NCBI RefSeq assembly: GCF_020447225.1
Contig: NZ_JAJAEO010000181.1
Span: forward strand, 1 to 64,000
DNA: 64,000 bases
Source of the DNA: Methylophaga pinxianii
Lineage (GTDB): Bacteria; Pseudomonadota; Gammaproteobacteria; Nitrosococcales; Methylophagaceae
Reading direction: 5' to 3'
Shown here piece by piece: positions 1 to 8,319 of the stretch. Each line of letters begins with the position of its first letter. Positions within the stretch are counted from its first letter, which is position 1. A program made the position numbers and the translations under genes. The notes under the pieces are model-generated. The model was not told where the DNA came from. It ran no database searches and was given only the letters and a program-made list of their open reading frames with translations.

Positions 1-565
1 TTTTTTGCCATTGTTTGATGGATTGCTCGGCCTGATCGATTTCGCTTTCTGTCATTTTCTCCAGCAATACCGCTTTGATATGCTGCAGATCTTCTACCCC
101 ATTTTGTTCTGCTAATGACCACCACATATAAGCCATCTGATAATCCTGCATAACAGCCAGTCCCTGATAATACATGTTACCGAGGTGACTTTGCGCTTCG
201 GCATAATCTTGATTGGCAGCCAGCTGCATCCACTTAATGGATTCTGAGTGATTTTGTTCAACACCCTGACCCAGTTTGTACATGATGGCGAGATTAAATT
301 GTGCCGGAGCGTAGTGATTGTCTGCCGCATGGCGAAACCACTTAGCAGCAAGCTGATAATCCTGAGTGACACTTTGACCATTTAAATAGAGAAACCCGAG
401 GGTATTTTGTGCAATAACATTGCCCTTACTGGCAGCCGTTTTACATTTTTCCAAATATGCTTGTTGAGATAATGGTGCAGTCTTTGTCACAGTTGTTTTT
501 CCAGTTAACAATGGCAGTTTGATGGTGCAAGCAGATTGGAATCTACTGAAAATTCGACCTGTCAT
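1..565 (-). CDS. Sel1-repeat protein, 3' end outside the window
   Basis: The reading frame is open from an ATG at 565 to the left edge (about 188 residues), so the C-terminus is missing. It shows tandem Sel1-like (TPR-like) helical repeats of about 36 residues, with signatures such as NTLGFLYLNG, AAKWFRHAA, AQFNLAIMY and AQSHLGNMYYQG. Sel1 repeats are protein-interaction scaffolds, often in envelope or signalling roles; no specific function can be given here. An in-frame TAA lies just upstream of the ATG, so the start cannot be much earlier. The first 45 residues hold neither a clear signal peptide nor a repeat, so the true start or an upstream frameshift is uncertain. Confidence 0.7.
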   Translation of the reverse strand, partial: MTGRIFSRFQSACTIKLPLLTGKTTVTKTAPLSQQAYLEKCKTAASKGNVIAQNTLGFLYLNGQSVTQDYQLAAKWFRHAADNHYAPAQFNLAIMYKLGQGVEQNHSESIKWMQLAANQDYAEAQSHLGNMYYQGLAVMQDYQMAYMWWSLAEQNGVEDLQHIKAVLLEKMTESEIDQAEQSIKQWQK

Positions 566-614
566 GCGAAATTATCCACATGATACCAGCAAGTGGTTTT
601 TGTCTGAGAAAATC

Positions 615-1151
615 TCAACGACGTACTTTGACTGCTTGCCAGAAGTTTCGGGACCAGTAGGTATTTTTCAGGCTGGAAATCATCACACCACGAGTCGTGG
701 AGGCATGCAGAAATTTATGATCTTCTAAATAAATCCCCACATGACGACCGTTGCGAAAAAATACCAAGTCGCCGGGCTGCAGTTGTGCCCTATTAATAGG
801 CTGGCCGACCCGTAATTGCTGATCGGTGGTGCGCGGTAAATCCATGCCAAACAAGTCCCGGAAAGTGACTTGTACAAAACCGGAACAATCAATGCCTGAA
901 CGGCTGACACCCCCAATACGATAAGGGGTGCCATGCCAGGCTTGATGTTGCTGATAAAGCAGCATCATAGCTTGGATTTCATCGTAATAAACCATTCCAT
1001 CGGCCGGACTGGTTATCTGCACTTTATTATCGGTTTGAGGAGGTAAAACCGGACTGGTTTGACAGCCGGCAAGAAACAGAAAACCTATTGTTATCAGCCA
1101 GCGCAGTTGCCAACCAGATTTGCTGAAACATAATTTATCGATTTCTGTCAT
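615..1151 (-). CDS. NlpC/P60 (C40) cell-wall endopeptidase, lipoprotein
   Basis: A predicted murein endopeptidase of the Spr/NlpC type, which cleaves peptide crosslinks in peptidoglycan at the outer membrane. A hydrophobic stretch ends in the lipobox LAGC, so it should be lipidated. The C40 catalytic residues are visible: Cys in DCSGF, His in RHVGIY and His in FLHAST. Length (178 residues) is normal for this small subfamily. I chose the ATG at 1151. A TTG at 1190 would add 13 residues ahead of the signal peptide, and neither has a convincing ribosome site. It is transcribed towards the Sel1-repeat gene and divergently from the flavoprotein gene. Confidence 0.88.
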   Translation of the reverse strand: MTEIDKLCFSKSGWQLRWLITIGFLFLAGCQTSPVLPPQTDNKVQITSPADGMVYYDEIQAMMLLYQQHQAWHGTPYRIGGVSRSGIDCSGFVQVTFRDLFGMDLPRTTDQQLRVGQPINRAQLQPGDLVFFRNGRHVGIYLEDHKFLHASTTRGVMISSLKNTYWSRNFWQAVKVRR

Positions 1152-1322
1152 GAGCGTTGGGGTACTGGCTTTATAAATAATCTGAGACAAATTAAAAACT
1201 ATTCGTTCCGATAAGAAAAGATATTTTACCCATCTAAGGCCACGGGAAAACGGAGAGGCTGGCTGGGCCTTCCGCCGTTGACATAACAGAACAGTTAACT
1301 GACACGAACAAATTTACGTAAA

Positions 1323-2528
1323 ATGCCTGGCATGATAAGCCTAGATACCTCTTCCAAAGAATTTGACGTTATTATTATCGGTGCCGGTGCGGCAGGATTG
1401 ATGTGTGCTATAGCAGCCGGCCAACGTGGTCGACGGGTGCTGGTGCTGGACCATGCCAATAAGGTGGGGAAAAAGATCCTGATGTCCGGTGGAGGACGCT
1501 GCAACTTCACCAATATGTATAGCGGACCGGAAAACTTTATTTGCAGCAATCCGCATTTCGTCAAATCTGCGTTAAGCCGTTATACCCCATGGCATTTTAT
1601 CGAGCTGGTCGAAAAACATCAGATCGCGCATCACGAAAAAAAGCTGGGCCAGTTATTTTGTGACGAATCATCAAAGGATATTCTGCAAATGTTACTTGCA
1701 GAGTGTGCGTTAGCGGGAGTCACCATCCGCACGGATACACCGGTTCAAGTAATAGAAACAGGTGAATACAAAGTGGTGCAAACACCACAAGGCAAATTGC
1801 AATGTGATTCGTTGGTGATTGCCACCGGTGGCTTGTCTATTCCGAAAATGGGGGCGACCGGTTTTGGTTTTGATCTGGCCCGCAAGCTGAATATTCCAGT
1901 GTTGCCAACTCGGGCGGGTTTAGTACCTGTGGTTCTGGATGACCACAAACTTAAACCACTGACTGAGTTAAGCGGTATTTCATTAGATAGCATTACCGAA
2001 ACGGATACCTGTTCATTTCGTGAAAATATTCTGTTTACCCATCGGGGGCTCAGTGGTCCGGCTATCCTGCAAGCATCGAGTTATTGGCAACCGGGAGAAT
2101 CGCTGAAAATTGATATGTTTCCAGAAATAGATCTCACCGCATATTTAGCTGATATGCGCCGAGAAAAACCCAAGACTGCTTTGAAAACGCTGCTTGCCGA
2201 AAAACTGACCCGCCGGGTTGCACAGCTTTGGTGTGAACAATGGATTGATGATAAACCTGTCGGCCAGCTTTCCGATGCGGATATCGAACAGATTGTATCC
2301 CAATGCCAATCCTGGACGGTTAAACCTTCGGGTACCGAAGGTTATCGAACCGCTGAGGTGACTCTCGGCGGTATTGATACCAATGCGTTATCCTCGAAAA
2401 CCATGGAATGCAAGGATCATCCTGGCTTGTATTTCATTGGCGAAGTAGTTGATGTCACTGGACACCTGGGAGGGCATAACTTCCAATGGGCCTGGGCTTC
2501 CGGTCATGCTGCCGGGCAGTATGTTTGA
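1323..2528 (+). CDS. HI0933/YhiN-family FAD-dependent oxidoreductase
   Basis: A flavoprotein of 401 residues, the usual length for the HI0933/YhiN (BaiN-like) family. The N-terminal Rossmann motif is GAGAAGLMCA, followed by GKKILMSGGGRCNFTN, which is diagnostic of the family. The C-terminus carries the conserved GEVVDVTGHLGGHNFQWAW block that closes over FAD. The physiological substrate is not settled for most members, so I assign only NAD(P)/FAD-dependent oxidoreductase. Two start codons are possible: ATG 1323 and ATG 1332. Neither has a clear Shine-Dalgarno sequence, and the second sits closer to the FAD-binding strand. It is a single gene with no operon partner. Confidence 0.9.
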   Translation: MPGMISLDTSSKEFDVIIIGAGAAGLMCAIAAGQRGRRVLVLDHANKVGKKILMSGGGRCNFTNMYSGPENFICSNPHFVKSALSRYTPWHFIELVEKHQIAHHEKKLGQLFCDESSKDILQMLLAECALAGVTIRTDTPVQVIETGEYKVVQTPQGKLQCDSLVIATGGLSIPKMGATGFGFDLARKLNIPVLPTRAGLVPVVLDDHKLKPLTELSGISLDSITETDTCSFRENILFTHRGLSGPAILQASSYWQPGESLKIDMFPEIDLTAYLADMRREKPKTALKTLLAEKLTRRVAQLWCEQWIDDKPVGQLSDADIEQIVSQCQSWTVKPSGTEGYRTAEVTLGGIDTNALSSKTMECKDHPGLYFIGEVVDVTGHLGGHNFQWAWASGHAAGQYV

Positions 2529-2634
2529 TCAAAACTCTGCTCTATGATTCGTGAGTGAGTCTGGGCTTAGCAATCAGGACGAATACAGCAACTGTTAGAT
2601 ACAGGGACATGACATTTACCCCTAGTATGGTTGT

Positions 2635-2973
2635 TCATGAATCCGAATCTGGTTTTTGAAGCAACTGTTCCAGCGTATCCAGTTGTAGATTCCAAAATCG
2701 CTGGTAATGTTGTATCCATTCAAGACCGCCATGCATCGGGGCTGCATTCAGTTCGCAGATATGATTCCTGCCCTGTACCTGACGATTAATTAATCCTGCT
2801 TGTTCCAATACCCGAATATGTTTCGAAGCCGCTGTCAGCGACATCTCAAACGGCTCGGCAAGCTCCCCGATCGACAGATTTTGCAAAGCCAAGGCCTGCA
2901 ACATTGAACGCCGTGTTGGATCAGCCAGAGCATGAAATAAATTATCTAAATTTGTCGCGTTATATTTAACCAT
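2635..2973 (-). CDS. ArsR-family winged-helix transcriptional repressor
   Basis: A 112-residue regulator. The N-terminal block LFHALADPTRRSMLQAL is typical of the non-metal, SdpR/YczG-like ArsR group. It is followed by the helix-turn-helix (LSIGELAEPFEMSLTAASKHIRVL) and the wing. No metal-binding Cys pair (ELCVCDL type) is present, so it probably senses something other than a soft metal. I chose the ATG at 2973, where the family's N-terminal helix begins; a frame extension to 3009 would run back through the promoter. Start codon, -10 and -35 elements are almost contiguous, suggesting a leaderless mRNA, and two inverted repeats imply autoregulation (see the regulatory entry). No target gene of the kind that often accompanies this group (SRPBCC/AHSA1) is adjacent. 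Confidence 0.9.
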   Translation of the reverse strand: MVKYNATNLDNLFHALADPTRRSMLQALALQNLSIGELAEPFEMSLTAASKHIRVLEQAGLINRQVQGRNHICELNAAPMHGGLEWIQHYQRFWNLQLDTLEQLLQKPDSDS

Positions 2974-3019
2974 AAGGTTTAATATCCGCTCATGAAACAA
3001 TATTGTCAACCATTTGGTT
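2968..3019 (-). promoter_or_regulatory. arsR-type promoter with two AACC-N4-GGTT operators
   Basis: On the minus strand a consensus -35 (TTGACA, 3004-3009) is followed after 17 bases by a -10-like GATATT (2981-2986). Transcription would begin around 2974, next to the ATG at 2973. Two copies of AACC-N4-GGTT lie at 2968-2979 (spanning the start codon) and 3008-3019 (overlapping the -35), 40 bases apart, close to four helical turns. This geometry fits autorepression by the ArsR protein. The operator assignment is inferred. Confidence 0.6.
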
Positions 3020-3316
3020 TAATGAATTGCTAAATCCCTGTTAAGGCTGAAAATTTTCATAGTAAATACCCGTGAAAATAATGCTTGCGGCAAAAAGAAA
3101 ATTGTGAAATATTTCACAAAAATGTTTCTCGGAGACGTAACGTGCCGATTCAGCTTTATTCAACTTATGATGAGCTAAGCATCAACAGCTATCACCAGTC
3201 GCCCGGAAACCTTACCTTGCTTTCCAGTTCTCAGCCCTCTGCTGGCGGGACTTGTCTTTTTGCCTGGCCTACTTATCTATCCATGTTTTCCCTATCCATG
3301 AACAGGAGTTCAATCA
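2987..3316. other. Intergenic region between arsR-type gene and 3317 gene
   Basis: A roughly 340-base divergent region. It holds the ArsR promoter and one operator, the CRP-like palindrome at 3102-3119, and the ribosome site of the 3317 gene. An open frame on the plus strand (3085-3327) has no protein-like composition and is not called. Confidence 0.5.
3102..3119. promoter_or_regulatory. CRP/Vfr-like operator, perfect 18-bp palindrome
   Basis: TTGTGAAATATTTCACAA is its own reverse complement and contains TGTGA-N6-TCACA, the core of a cAMP-CRP (Vfr) site. It lies about 130 bases upstream of the ArsR gene start and about 200 bases upstream of the membrane-protein gene at 3317. The match is seen directly; binding by a CRP-type protein is inferred. 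Confidence 0.5.
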
Positions 3317-4066
3317 ATGAGCGTTAGAAAACTCAGCCTGCTGTTGATGCTGGCGGGGGTAGTGTTATTGCTGCTTTCCATTGTCTGGTTTTATGTCGCC
3401 TATGCGTCCACGCTGGATACGATGAGTCAATATGGTGATGATGATGTCATGATGCAAATGGTTGCATGTATCTATTCTTCACCACCTATCTGTCAGGGTG
3501 CTGCATTTTTAAGCGATAGCCCGTCTTATAGCCCGGTAGTTTTCTGGCTGGGATTGATATTACTGTTGGCGGGTGTGCTGGTATTTTTTGCGTTGAATAA
3601 ACAGCCAGCGTCAGCCCCGAATGTGTCCAAAAAAACAGGCGAGTCGAGTGGTGGCGAATCGTTACTGAGGTTTATTGCCAAAGATAAATACACATATTAT
3701 GCCTATGTGCTTTTTCTGGTTGGTGCAGCAGGGGGATTATTGCTGCCGCCACTGGCGGTAGCGGCGCTGGCAGGATTTGTCCTGGCTGTGCTGGGATATT
3801 TTGTGTTTCCCCACCAGTTGACTTTGCTCGACAAAAATCATCTTGCTTCACTCAGTCTGGTGTATCTGATCGCGACATTACTTTTGTCTCTTACACTCGG
3901 CAGCGTTCTGTTTCTGCTGGTCGCTCTGCTGCAGCTGGTGGTGTACTACATCGGCTTTAACAGTTTCCGGCTGGGACGCATGATCGATAGACATCATCTG
4001 AAGGAAGAAGCCATCCTGGCTTTCAAACCTCTGCGGGAACGATTTTCTCAAACCGATAAGCCTTGA
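3317..4066 (+). CDS. Polytopic inner-membrane protein of unknown function
   Basis: I do not recognise this 249-residue protein. It has an N-terminal membrane segment (about residues 7-30), a short extracytoplasmic loop with two cysteines (VACIYSSPPICQG), a second segment (about 70-92), and then four or so hydrophobic helices between about 120 and 215. The C-terminus is short and charged. The two loop cysteines could form a disulfide. The start is well supported by AGGAG about 9 bases upstream. The lipoprotein gene follows after 36 bases, so the two are probably co-transcribed. Regulation by the upstream CRP-like palindrome is possible. Confidence 0.7.
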   Translation: MSVRKLSLLLMLAGVVLLLLSIVWFYVAYASTLDTMSQYGDDDVMMQMVACIYSSPPICQGAAFLSDSPSYSPVVFWLGLILLLAGVLVFFALNKQPASAPNVSKKTGESSGGESLLRFIAKDKYTYYAYVLFLVGAAGGLLLPPLAVAALAGFVLAVLGYFVFPHQLTLLDKNHLASLSLVYLIATLLLSLTLGSVLFLLVALLQLVVYYIGFNSFRLGRMIDRHHLKEEAILAFKPLRERFSQTDKP

Positions 4067-4102
4067 GCTTTTCGATTAATCAATAAAAACGAGGTCACTA
4101 CA

Positions 4103-4438
4103 ATGCAAATAAAATCGCTGCTTCAGACCACACTACCTCTCCGTCTGTCACGTTTTCTGCCGCTGATGCTGGTGGTTACATTGACCGCATGCGGATCCGA
4201 TTTTCAGGAAGGTGCCTATGTTGATCCACAATATGGAACAGGCTATGAGTTTAACGCTGATGGTCAGGGCCAGTTGATTGGTGGTGTCCCAGGCTCATAT
4301 AACTTTACGTATGAGGTGGATAGCAATGAAGTAATTACCTCGGGGGATATTAACCTGACCTTCAAACGTATAGATGATAAAACACTGGAACGGCCTGATG
4401 GTACTCGGCTGATCTTAAAAGAAGAAACGCTGCAGTGA
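4103..4438 (+). CDS. Small lipoprotein of unknown function
   Basis: A 111-residue protein with an unusually long n-region, a hydrophobic core and the lipobox LTAC (Cys at about residue 30), so it is predicted to be lipid-anchored. The mature part is short, acidic and beta-rich (YEFNADGQGQLIG and NFTYEV). The pattern recalls small envelope lipoproteins of about 80-100 residues that form a beta-barrel or sandwich. No named family was recognised. It sits directly behind the 3317 membrane protein and probably shares its transcript. A plausible GAGG ribosome site precedes the ATG. Confidence 0.75.
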   Translation: MQIKSLLQTTLPLRLSRFLPLMLVVTLTACGSDFQEGAYVDPQYGTGYEFNADGQGQLIGGVPGSYNFTYEVDSNEVITSGDINLTFKRIDDKTLERPDGTRLILKEETLQ

Positions 4439-4462
4439 GTATAGAACTATGCATTTTCTGAC

Positions 4463-5653
4463 TTATGTCAGCTTTTTACCTTCAAATTGCTGAATCCGCC
4501 AGACTAAGACAATGCCGATGATCATTATGGTTGCAGCCATCCACAATGCCGAAAGGTAATTACCGGTAAGGGTAGAGAGATATCCGGCCAGGGCGGGAGC
4601 GATAAGTTGGGCAATACCGTAACTGATGGTCAGTTTTGCCATGGCCTTAGCAGGGTTGTGGGGAAATTTATGTCCCACATACACCAGCATCAGGCTGACA
4701 ATACCCGCAAAGGTTGCACCAAATAATAAGGCGCCGATGACATTAAACAGCAAAGATTCACTAAACAGTGGAATCAGGATAGACAGCAGGATAATTGAAT
4801 AAGCTGTGAGGATGGCACTTGTTTCACCAAGCTGTTCAGCCACTTTGTCCCAGAGAATGCAGGAGGGAATGGCCGCGACACCCAGCATGACCCAGATAAG
4901 ATTGCCATGTCCCGTTAAGCTGGGCATTTCTTCCAGAATCGCCACAATAAAAGTCGCACTGATAACATAACCTACCCCTGCGCAGGCATAAGCGGCGATC
5001 ATTAAACGCATCCATATGTGATTGGGCGCTTCCAATTTCGTTGCAGATGGGGGTTGCACGGCTGGTGCCGGCATCAGATACCAGGCGGGCAGGAAAAACA
5101 AAATCCCGAAAAGCCCCATGATCAGCCATTGTTCAGCCCAATTGAAATAGGGTGTTATGAGTACGATGACCAGCCCGGGTATGGCAATTCCCAGGCCTAA
5201 ACCGGAAAAGTGAATTCCCAATGCTGATTTATAGCCATTTTGCTTCAACCAGCCCATCACAAATCCGGCAGCCAGAATAATTCCTGCAGTGCTTGATAGA
5301 CCACCAATAAAGCGAAGAATGCTCCACAAAACCATATCAGTGGTCACCGCCATTAACACCGTGCTTAACACCGCCAGTACGAGGTTTACCCGATAAAACA
5401 GAAACTTGGTTTTCAAACTGGATAAAAAAGAGATCAGCACAACACCAGATAAATAGCCGATATAGTTAAAGGTCGCTAACCAACCGCCACTCAATTTATC
5501 CAAAGAAGTTTCATTTAACATGATGGGTAGAAAGGGGGTATAGGCAAAACGTGCAATACCAACGGTCAGAATCAAAGCACAGATGCCGGCCAGAATGACT
5601 CGTTGGCGAGGGGAGAGCGAAAACCAGGGTGTGATCATAAAGTGAATTGTCAT
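4463..5653 (-). CDS. YbfB/YjiJ-family MFS transporter
   Basis: A 396-residue, roughly 12-helix major facilitator. The first helix carries the YbfB/YjiJ-type signature GIARFAYTPFLPIM and the second the family's YIGYLSG block. Members are predicted secondary transporters; their substrates are mostly unknown, so none is named. The start could be ATG 5653 or ATG 5638, since both lie just before the first helix and neither has a strong ribosome site. The gene converges with the 4103 lipoprotein and is divergent from dsbG across a 182-base gap. Confidence 0.85.
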   Translation of the reverse strand: MTIHFMITPWFSLSPRQRVILAGICALILTVGIARFAYTPFLPIMLNETSLDKLSGGWLATFNYIGYLSGVVLISFLSSLKTKFLFYRVNLVLAVLSTVLMAVTTDMVLWSILRFIGGLSSTAGIILAAGFVMGWLKQNGYKSALGIHFSGLGLGIAIPGLVIVLITPYFNWAEQWLIMGLFGILFFLPAWYLMPAPAVQPPSATKLEAPNHIWMRLMIAAYACAGVGYVISATFIVAILEEMPSLTGHGNLIWVMLGVAAIPSCILWDKVAEQLGETSAILTAYSIILLSILIPLFSESLLFNVIGALLFGATFAGIVSLMLVYVGHKFPHNPAKAMAKLTISYGIAQLIAPALAGYLSTLTGNYLSALWMAATIMIIGIVLVWRIQQFEGKKLT

Positions 5654-5835
5654 TTGAATAGGGTTGCTGAACTAACTTTTACCACAAGTGTTCACACGAT
5701 GTGCGTCAGAGTCCAGTCTCTGAAGATATTTATTGCACACAACGTTACCAAGTTGGGCATTGCTATTCACTTTATTAATCCCCACTTAATCCTGCTAAGT
5801 TACTGTCCCACAGTAAATGCTTCCCGGAGTTATTA

Positions 5836-6600
5836 ATGAAAAAAATTATTATCCCACTGGTCATCCTGCTTATTGGGTTTGGCAGTTATTTTGCACTTGC
5901 CGAACAACAGGAACCTGAGGTGATCCGCTATATCAAAGAGCAAGGAGTCACTGTCATCGATAGCTTTGAAACACCAGCCGGTTTGCGTGGCTATGCTGCA
6001 AGTGTTCAAGGCCAGCCAATAAGTATTTACCTGACGGAAGACAAAAAATATGCGGTGATAGGAAACCTGATAAATGCTGAAGGAGAAGATCTTGGCGAAG
6101 AGGCTTTGTACGAGCTGGTCAGTGCCCCTCAGAATGAAAAGGTCTGGCAGCAGTTGGAACGGGCGGATTGGGTTCAGGATGGCCAGAATAGTGCCGAGAA
6201 AATCATTTATACCTTTACCGACCCATATTGTCCTTATTGTCAAAAGCTACGTGAAATAGCCGATCCTTATATTGCAAAAGGTGACGTACAGTTACGGCAT
6301 ATTGTGGTGGGTATTTTGCAGGAAAACAGCTTAAAAAAAGCCGCAGCTATTCTGGGTGCTGAGTCTCCCGAAAAGGCCTTGCAACAACATATCCAACAGA
6401 CTGATAAATCCGCTGAAAACGGGAATGAAGACACAGCTAAAAATGGCGCACTATTAGTAGAAAAAAATAATTTACTGATGGAGCAATTGGGTTTTATGGC
6501 AACGCCTACCAGTATCTATAAAGATGAAAAAGGCCATGTGCGTCTGATAGAGGGTATGCCGATGCGTGATGATATCAATAAGATGTTTGAACAACCGTGA
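5836..6600 (+). CDS. dsbG: DsbG-type periplasmic thiol:disulfide isomerase/chaperone
   Basis: A 254-residue exported thioredoxin-fold protein. The signal peptide occupies residues 1-22. Residues 24-110 match the DsbC/DsbG dimerisation region, and the catalytic domain contains TFTDPYCPYCQKL. The CPYC active site is the DsbG version (DsbC has CGYC), and the cis-proline loop is ATPTSI. DsbG protects lone cysteines from sulfenylation and needs an electron donor from the membrane. The start is supported by GGAG upstream. The stop codon overlaps the start of the next gene (TGATG), so translation is probably coupled to the TlpA-like partner. A short palindrome (TACTGT-CCC-ACAGTA, 5801-5815) lies just upstream. 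Confidence 0.88.
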   Translation: MKKIIIPLVILLIGFGSYFALAEQQEPEVIRYIKEQGVTVIDSFETPAGLRGYAASVQGQPISIYLTEDKKYAVIGNLINAEGEDLGEEALYELVSAPQNEKVWQQLERADWVQDGQNSAEKIIYTFTDPYCPYCQKLREIADPYIAKGDVQLRHIVVGILQENSLKKAAAILGAESPEKALQQHIQQTDKSAENGNEDTAKNGALLVEKNNLLMEQLGFMATPTSIYKDEKGHVRLIEGMPMRDDINKMFEQP

Positions 6601-7400
6601 TGTCGATTAGCCTGGGACCCTTTGCCTTGCCGCTGGAACCCTTGCTGCTGTTTGGTAGTGGCTTGTTTGGAATTTTAGTGTCTTCTGTTCTGTCGACAAA
6701 GCGGGCTGGCTCAGTGACCGATCCGCTATTAATGATGTTGTTATTCGGGCTGGTGATTGGGCGTATTATGTTTGTCATCAGATTTGCAGATCAATATGAC
6801 TCTGTCTGGAAAATGCTGGATTTTCGTGATCGGGGAGTGGATTGGGTTTCCGGCATGATAGCGATGGCATCGTTTCTGTTATGGCAAATCAAGCGTCTTC
6901 CTGAGCAGCGTATTGCGCTGTCTGGCGGTGCCTTGTCCATTTTACTGTTTTTTTCGGTCGCTTCTGTATTGCTCAACACCGGACCTGGGCAGCACACCAT
7001 ACCGGATACCGCTTTAACTCAATTAGATGGTGAAAAAATCTCACTGAATCAGCTCGCTGAAAACCATATAACAGTGGTTAACTTATGGGCCAGTTGGTGT
7101 CCACCATGCCAACGTGAAATGCCGGCTTTTGCCAAGTCACAGCAACAACATCCGGATATTCGCTTTGTGATGCTCAATCAGCAGGAGTCAGCTGAAACAG
7201 TGAAAGATTTTCTGGCTGACAATGATCTGACATTTGAGCATGTTCTTCTTGATAAAACGGGTGATGTCGCAGAGATATTTGACGCCTATGGGCTGCCAGT
7301 CACACTCTTTTTTGACGGGCAGGGGAATTTGGTTGAAAGCCATATGGGAGAAGTGTCAGCAGCATCGTTAAGCGCGACATTAAAACAGCTTTCCCGATAA
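6600..7400 (+). CDS. Membrane-anchored TlpA-like thioredoxin with Lgt-like N-terminus
   Basis: A 266-residue protein with two parts. Residues 1-125 form about four membrane helices resembling part of prolipoprotein diacylglyceryl transferase (Lgt), but the sequence is too short to be a working transferase. Residues 130-265 are a TlpA/ResA-type thioredoxin domain with NLWASWCPPCQREMPAF (active site CPPC) and the cis-proline loop GLPVTLFF. It should face the periplasm. Its coupling to dsbG (ATG overlaps the dsbG TGA) suggests it is the redox partner of DsbG, perhaps replacing DsbD. A GTG three bases earlier is also possible. Confidence 0.82.
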   Translation: MSISLGPFALPLEPLLLFGSGLFGILVSSVLSTKRAGSVTDPLLMMLLFGLVIGRIMFVIRFADQYDSVWKMLDFRDRGVDWVSGMIAMASFLLWQIKRLPEQRIALSGGALSILLFFSVASVLLNTGPGQHTIPDTALTQLDGEKISLNQLAENHITVVNLWASWCPPCQREMPAFAKSQQQHPDIRFVMLNQQESAETVKDFLADNDLTFEHVLLDKTGDVAEIFDAYGLPVTLFFDGQGNLVESHMGEVSAASLSATLKQLSR

Positions 7401-7450
7401 TCAGCAGGTCATAATCATGTTATTTAATGTAAGTTTTTAAAGGAGTTTTT

Positions 7451-8242
7451 ATGGATTTACAACTTAATAATAGAACAGCGCTAGTCAGCGGCAGTACGGC
7501 AGGTATTGGTTTTTCCATTGCTAAAGCCCTGGCCGATGAAGGAGCAAATGTGATCATCAACGGCCGTTCTGAATCTTCGGTAAAACAAGCGATAGCAATA
7601 TTAAAAAAGACCGCTAAAGGCGATGTCTACGGCTTTGCTGGTGATTTGTCGCTGGCTGCCGAAGCGGAGAAACTGACCACACAGTATCCGGAGGTGGATA
7701 TTCTGATTAATAACCTGGGCATTTTTGAGCCAGTGCCGTTTGAAGACATTCCGGATGAAGACTGGCTTCGTTTTTTTGATATAAATGTGCTCAGTGGTGT
7801 GCGTTTAACGCGGGCCTATCTGCCTGCGATGAAAAAGCAGAATTGGGGCCGGGTCATTTTTATCTCCAGTGAAAGCGGTGTGCAGATCCCACAGGAAATG
7901 ATTCACTACGGTATGACAAAAGCCGCCCAGATTGCCATTGCACGGGGCCTGGCAGAGGATGTTGCCGGAACCAATATTACGGTGAATTCAGTCTTGCCCG
8001 GACCGACCCGTTCACGTGGCGTGGAAACCTTTGTGAATGATCTGGCGAGCAAAGAAGGACAAAGCATTGAAGCCTTTGAAAAAGACTTTTTTGAAAACGT
8101 CCGGCCGACATCATTGATCAAGCGCTTTGCGACCACCGAAGAAGTGGCTTCTATTGTCTGTTACCTCTCCAGTCCACTGGCATCAGCCACAACGGGTGCA
8201 GCTGTTCGAGTCGATGGTGGTGTAATCAAAAGCGCTTTTTAA
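7451..8242 (+). CDS. Short-chain dehydrogenase/reductase (SDR)
   Basis: A classical SDR of 263 residues. The cofactor motif is GSTAGIGFSIA, the NNLG motif is present, and the catalytic Ser and YxxxK are in ISSES and HYGMTKAA. An Arg in the second strand region (INGRSE) favours NADP(H). The substrate cannot be read from sequence. The ribosome site AAAGGAG is strong. The next gene is an Old Yellow Enzyme homologue 77 bases downstream, so the pair may act together on carbonyl or enone compounds, but this is inference from proximity alone. Confidence 0.88.
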   Translation: MDLQLNNRTALVSGSTAGIGFSIAKALADEGANVIINGRSESSVKQAIAILKKTAKGDVYGFAGDLSLAAEAEKLTTQYPEVDILINNLGIFEPVPFEDIPDEDWLRFFDINVLSGVRLTRAYLPAMKKQNWGRVIFISSESGVQIPQEMIHYGMTKAAQIAIARGLAEDVAGTNITVNSVLPGPTRSRGVETFVNDLASKEGQSIEAFEKDFFENVRPTSLIKRFATTEEVASIVCYLSSPLASATTGAAVRVDGGVIKSAF

Positions 8243-8319
8243 ACCTTTAGCCGTTTTATATCTAACCGGACAATTTATCCGAAGTTTTTTGCGTTCCTAA
8301 TTTTAAACAAGAGATTTTT

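Noticed and set aside
3085-3327. Plus-strand open frame of 80 codons before the 3317 gene
   Set aside because: TTG start, no hydrophobic or motif pattern, runs through the CRP-like palindrome and overlaps the well-supported start at 3317.
5833-6243. Antisense frame of 136 codons over dsbG
   Set aside because: The sense frame encodes a clear DsbG with signal peptide and CPYC site; the antisense shows no domain.
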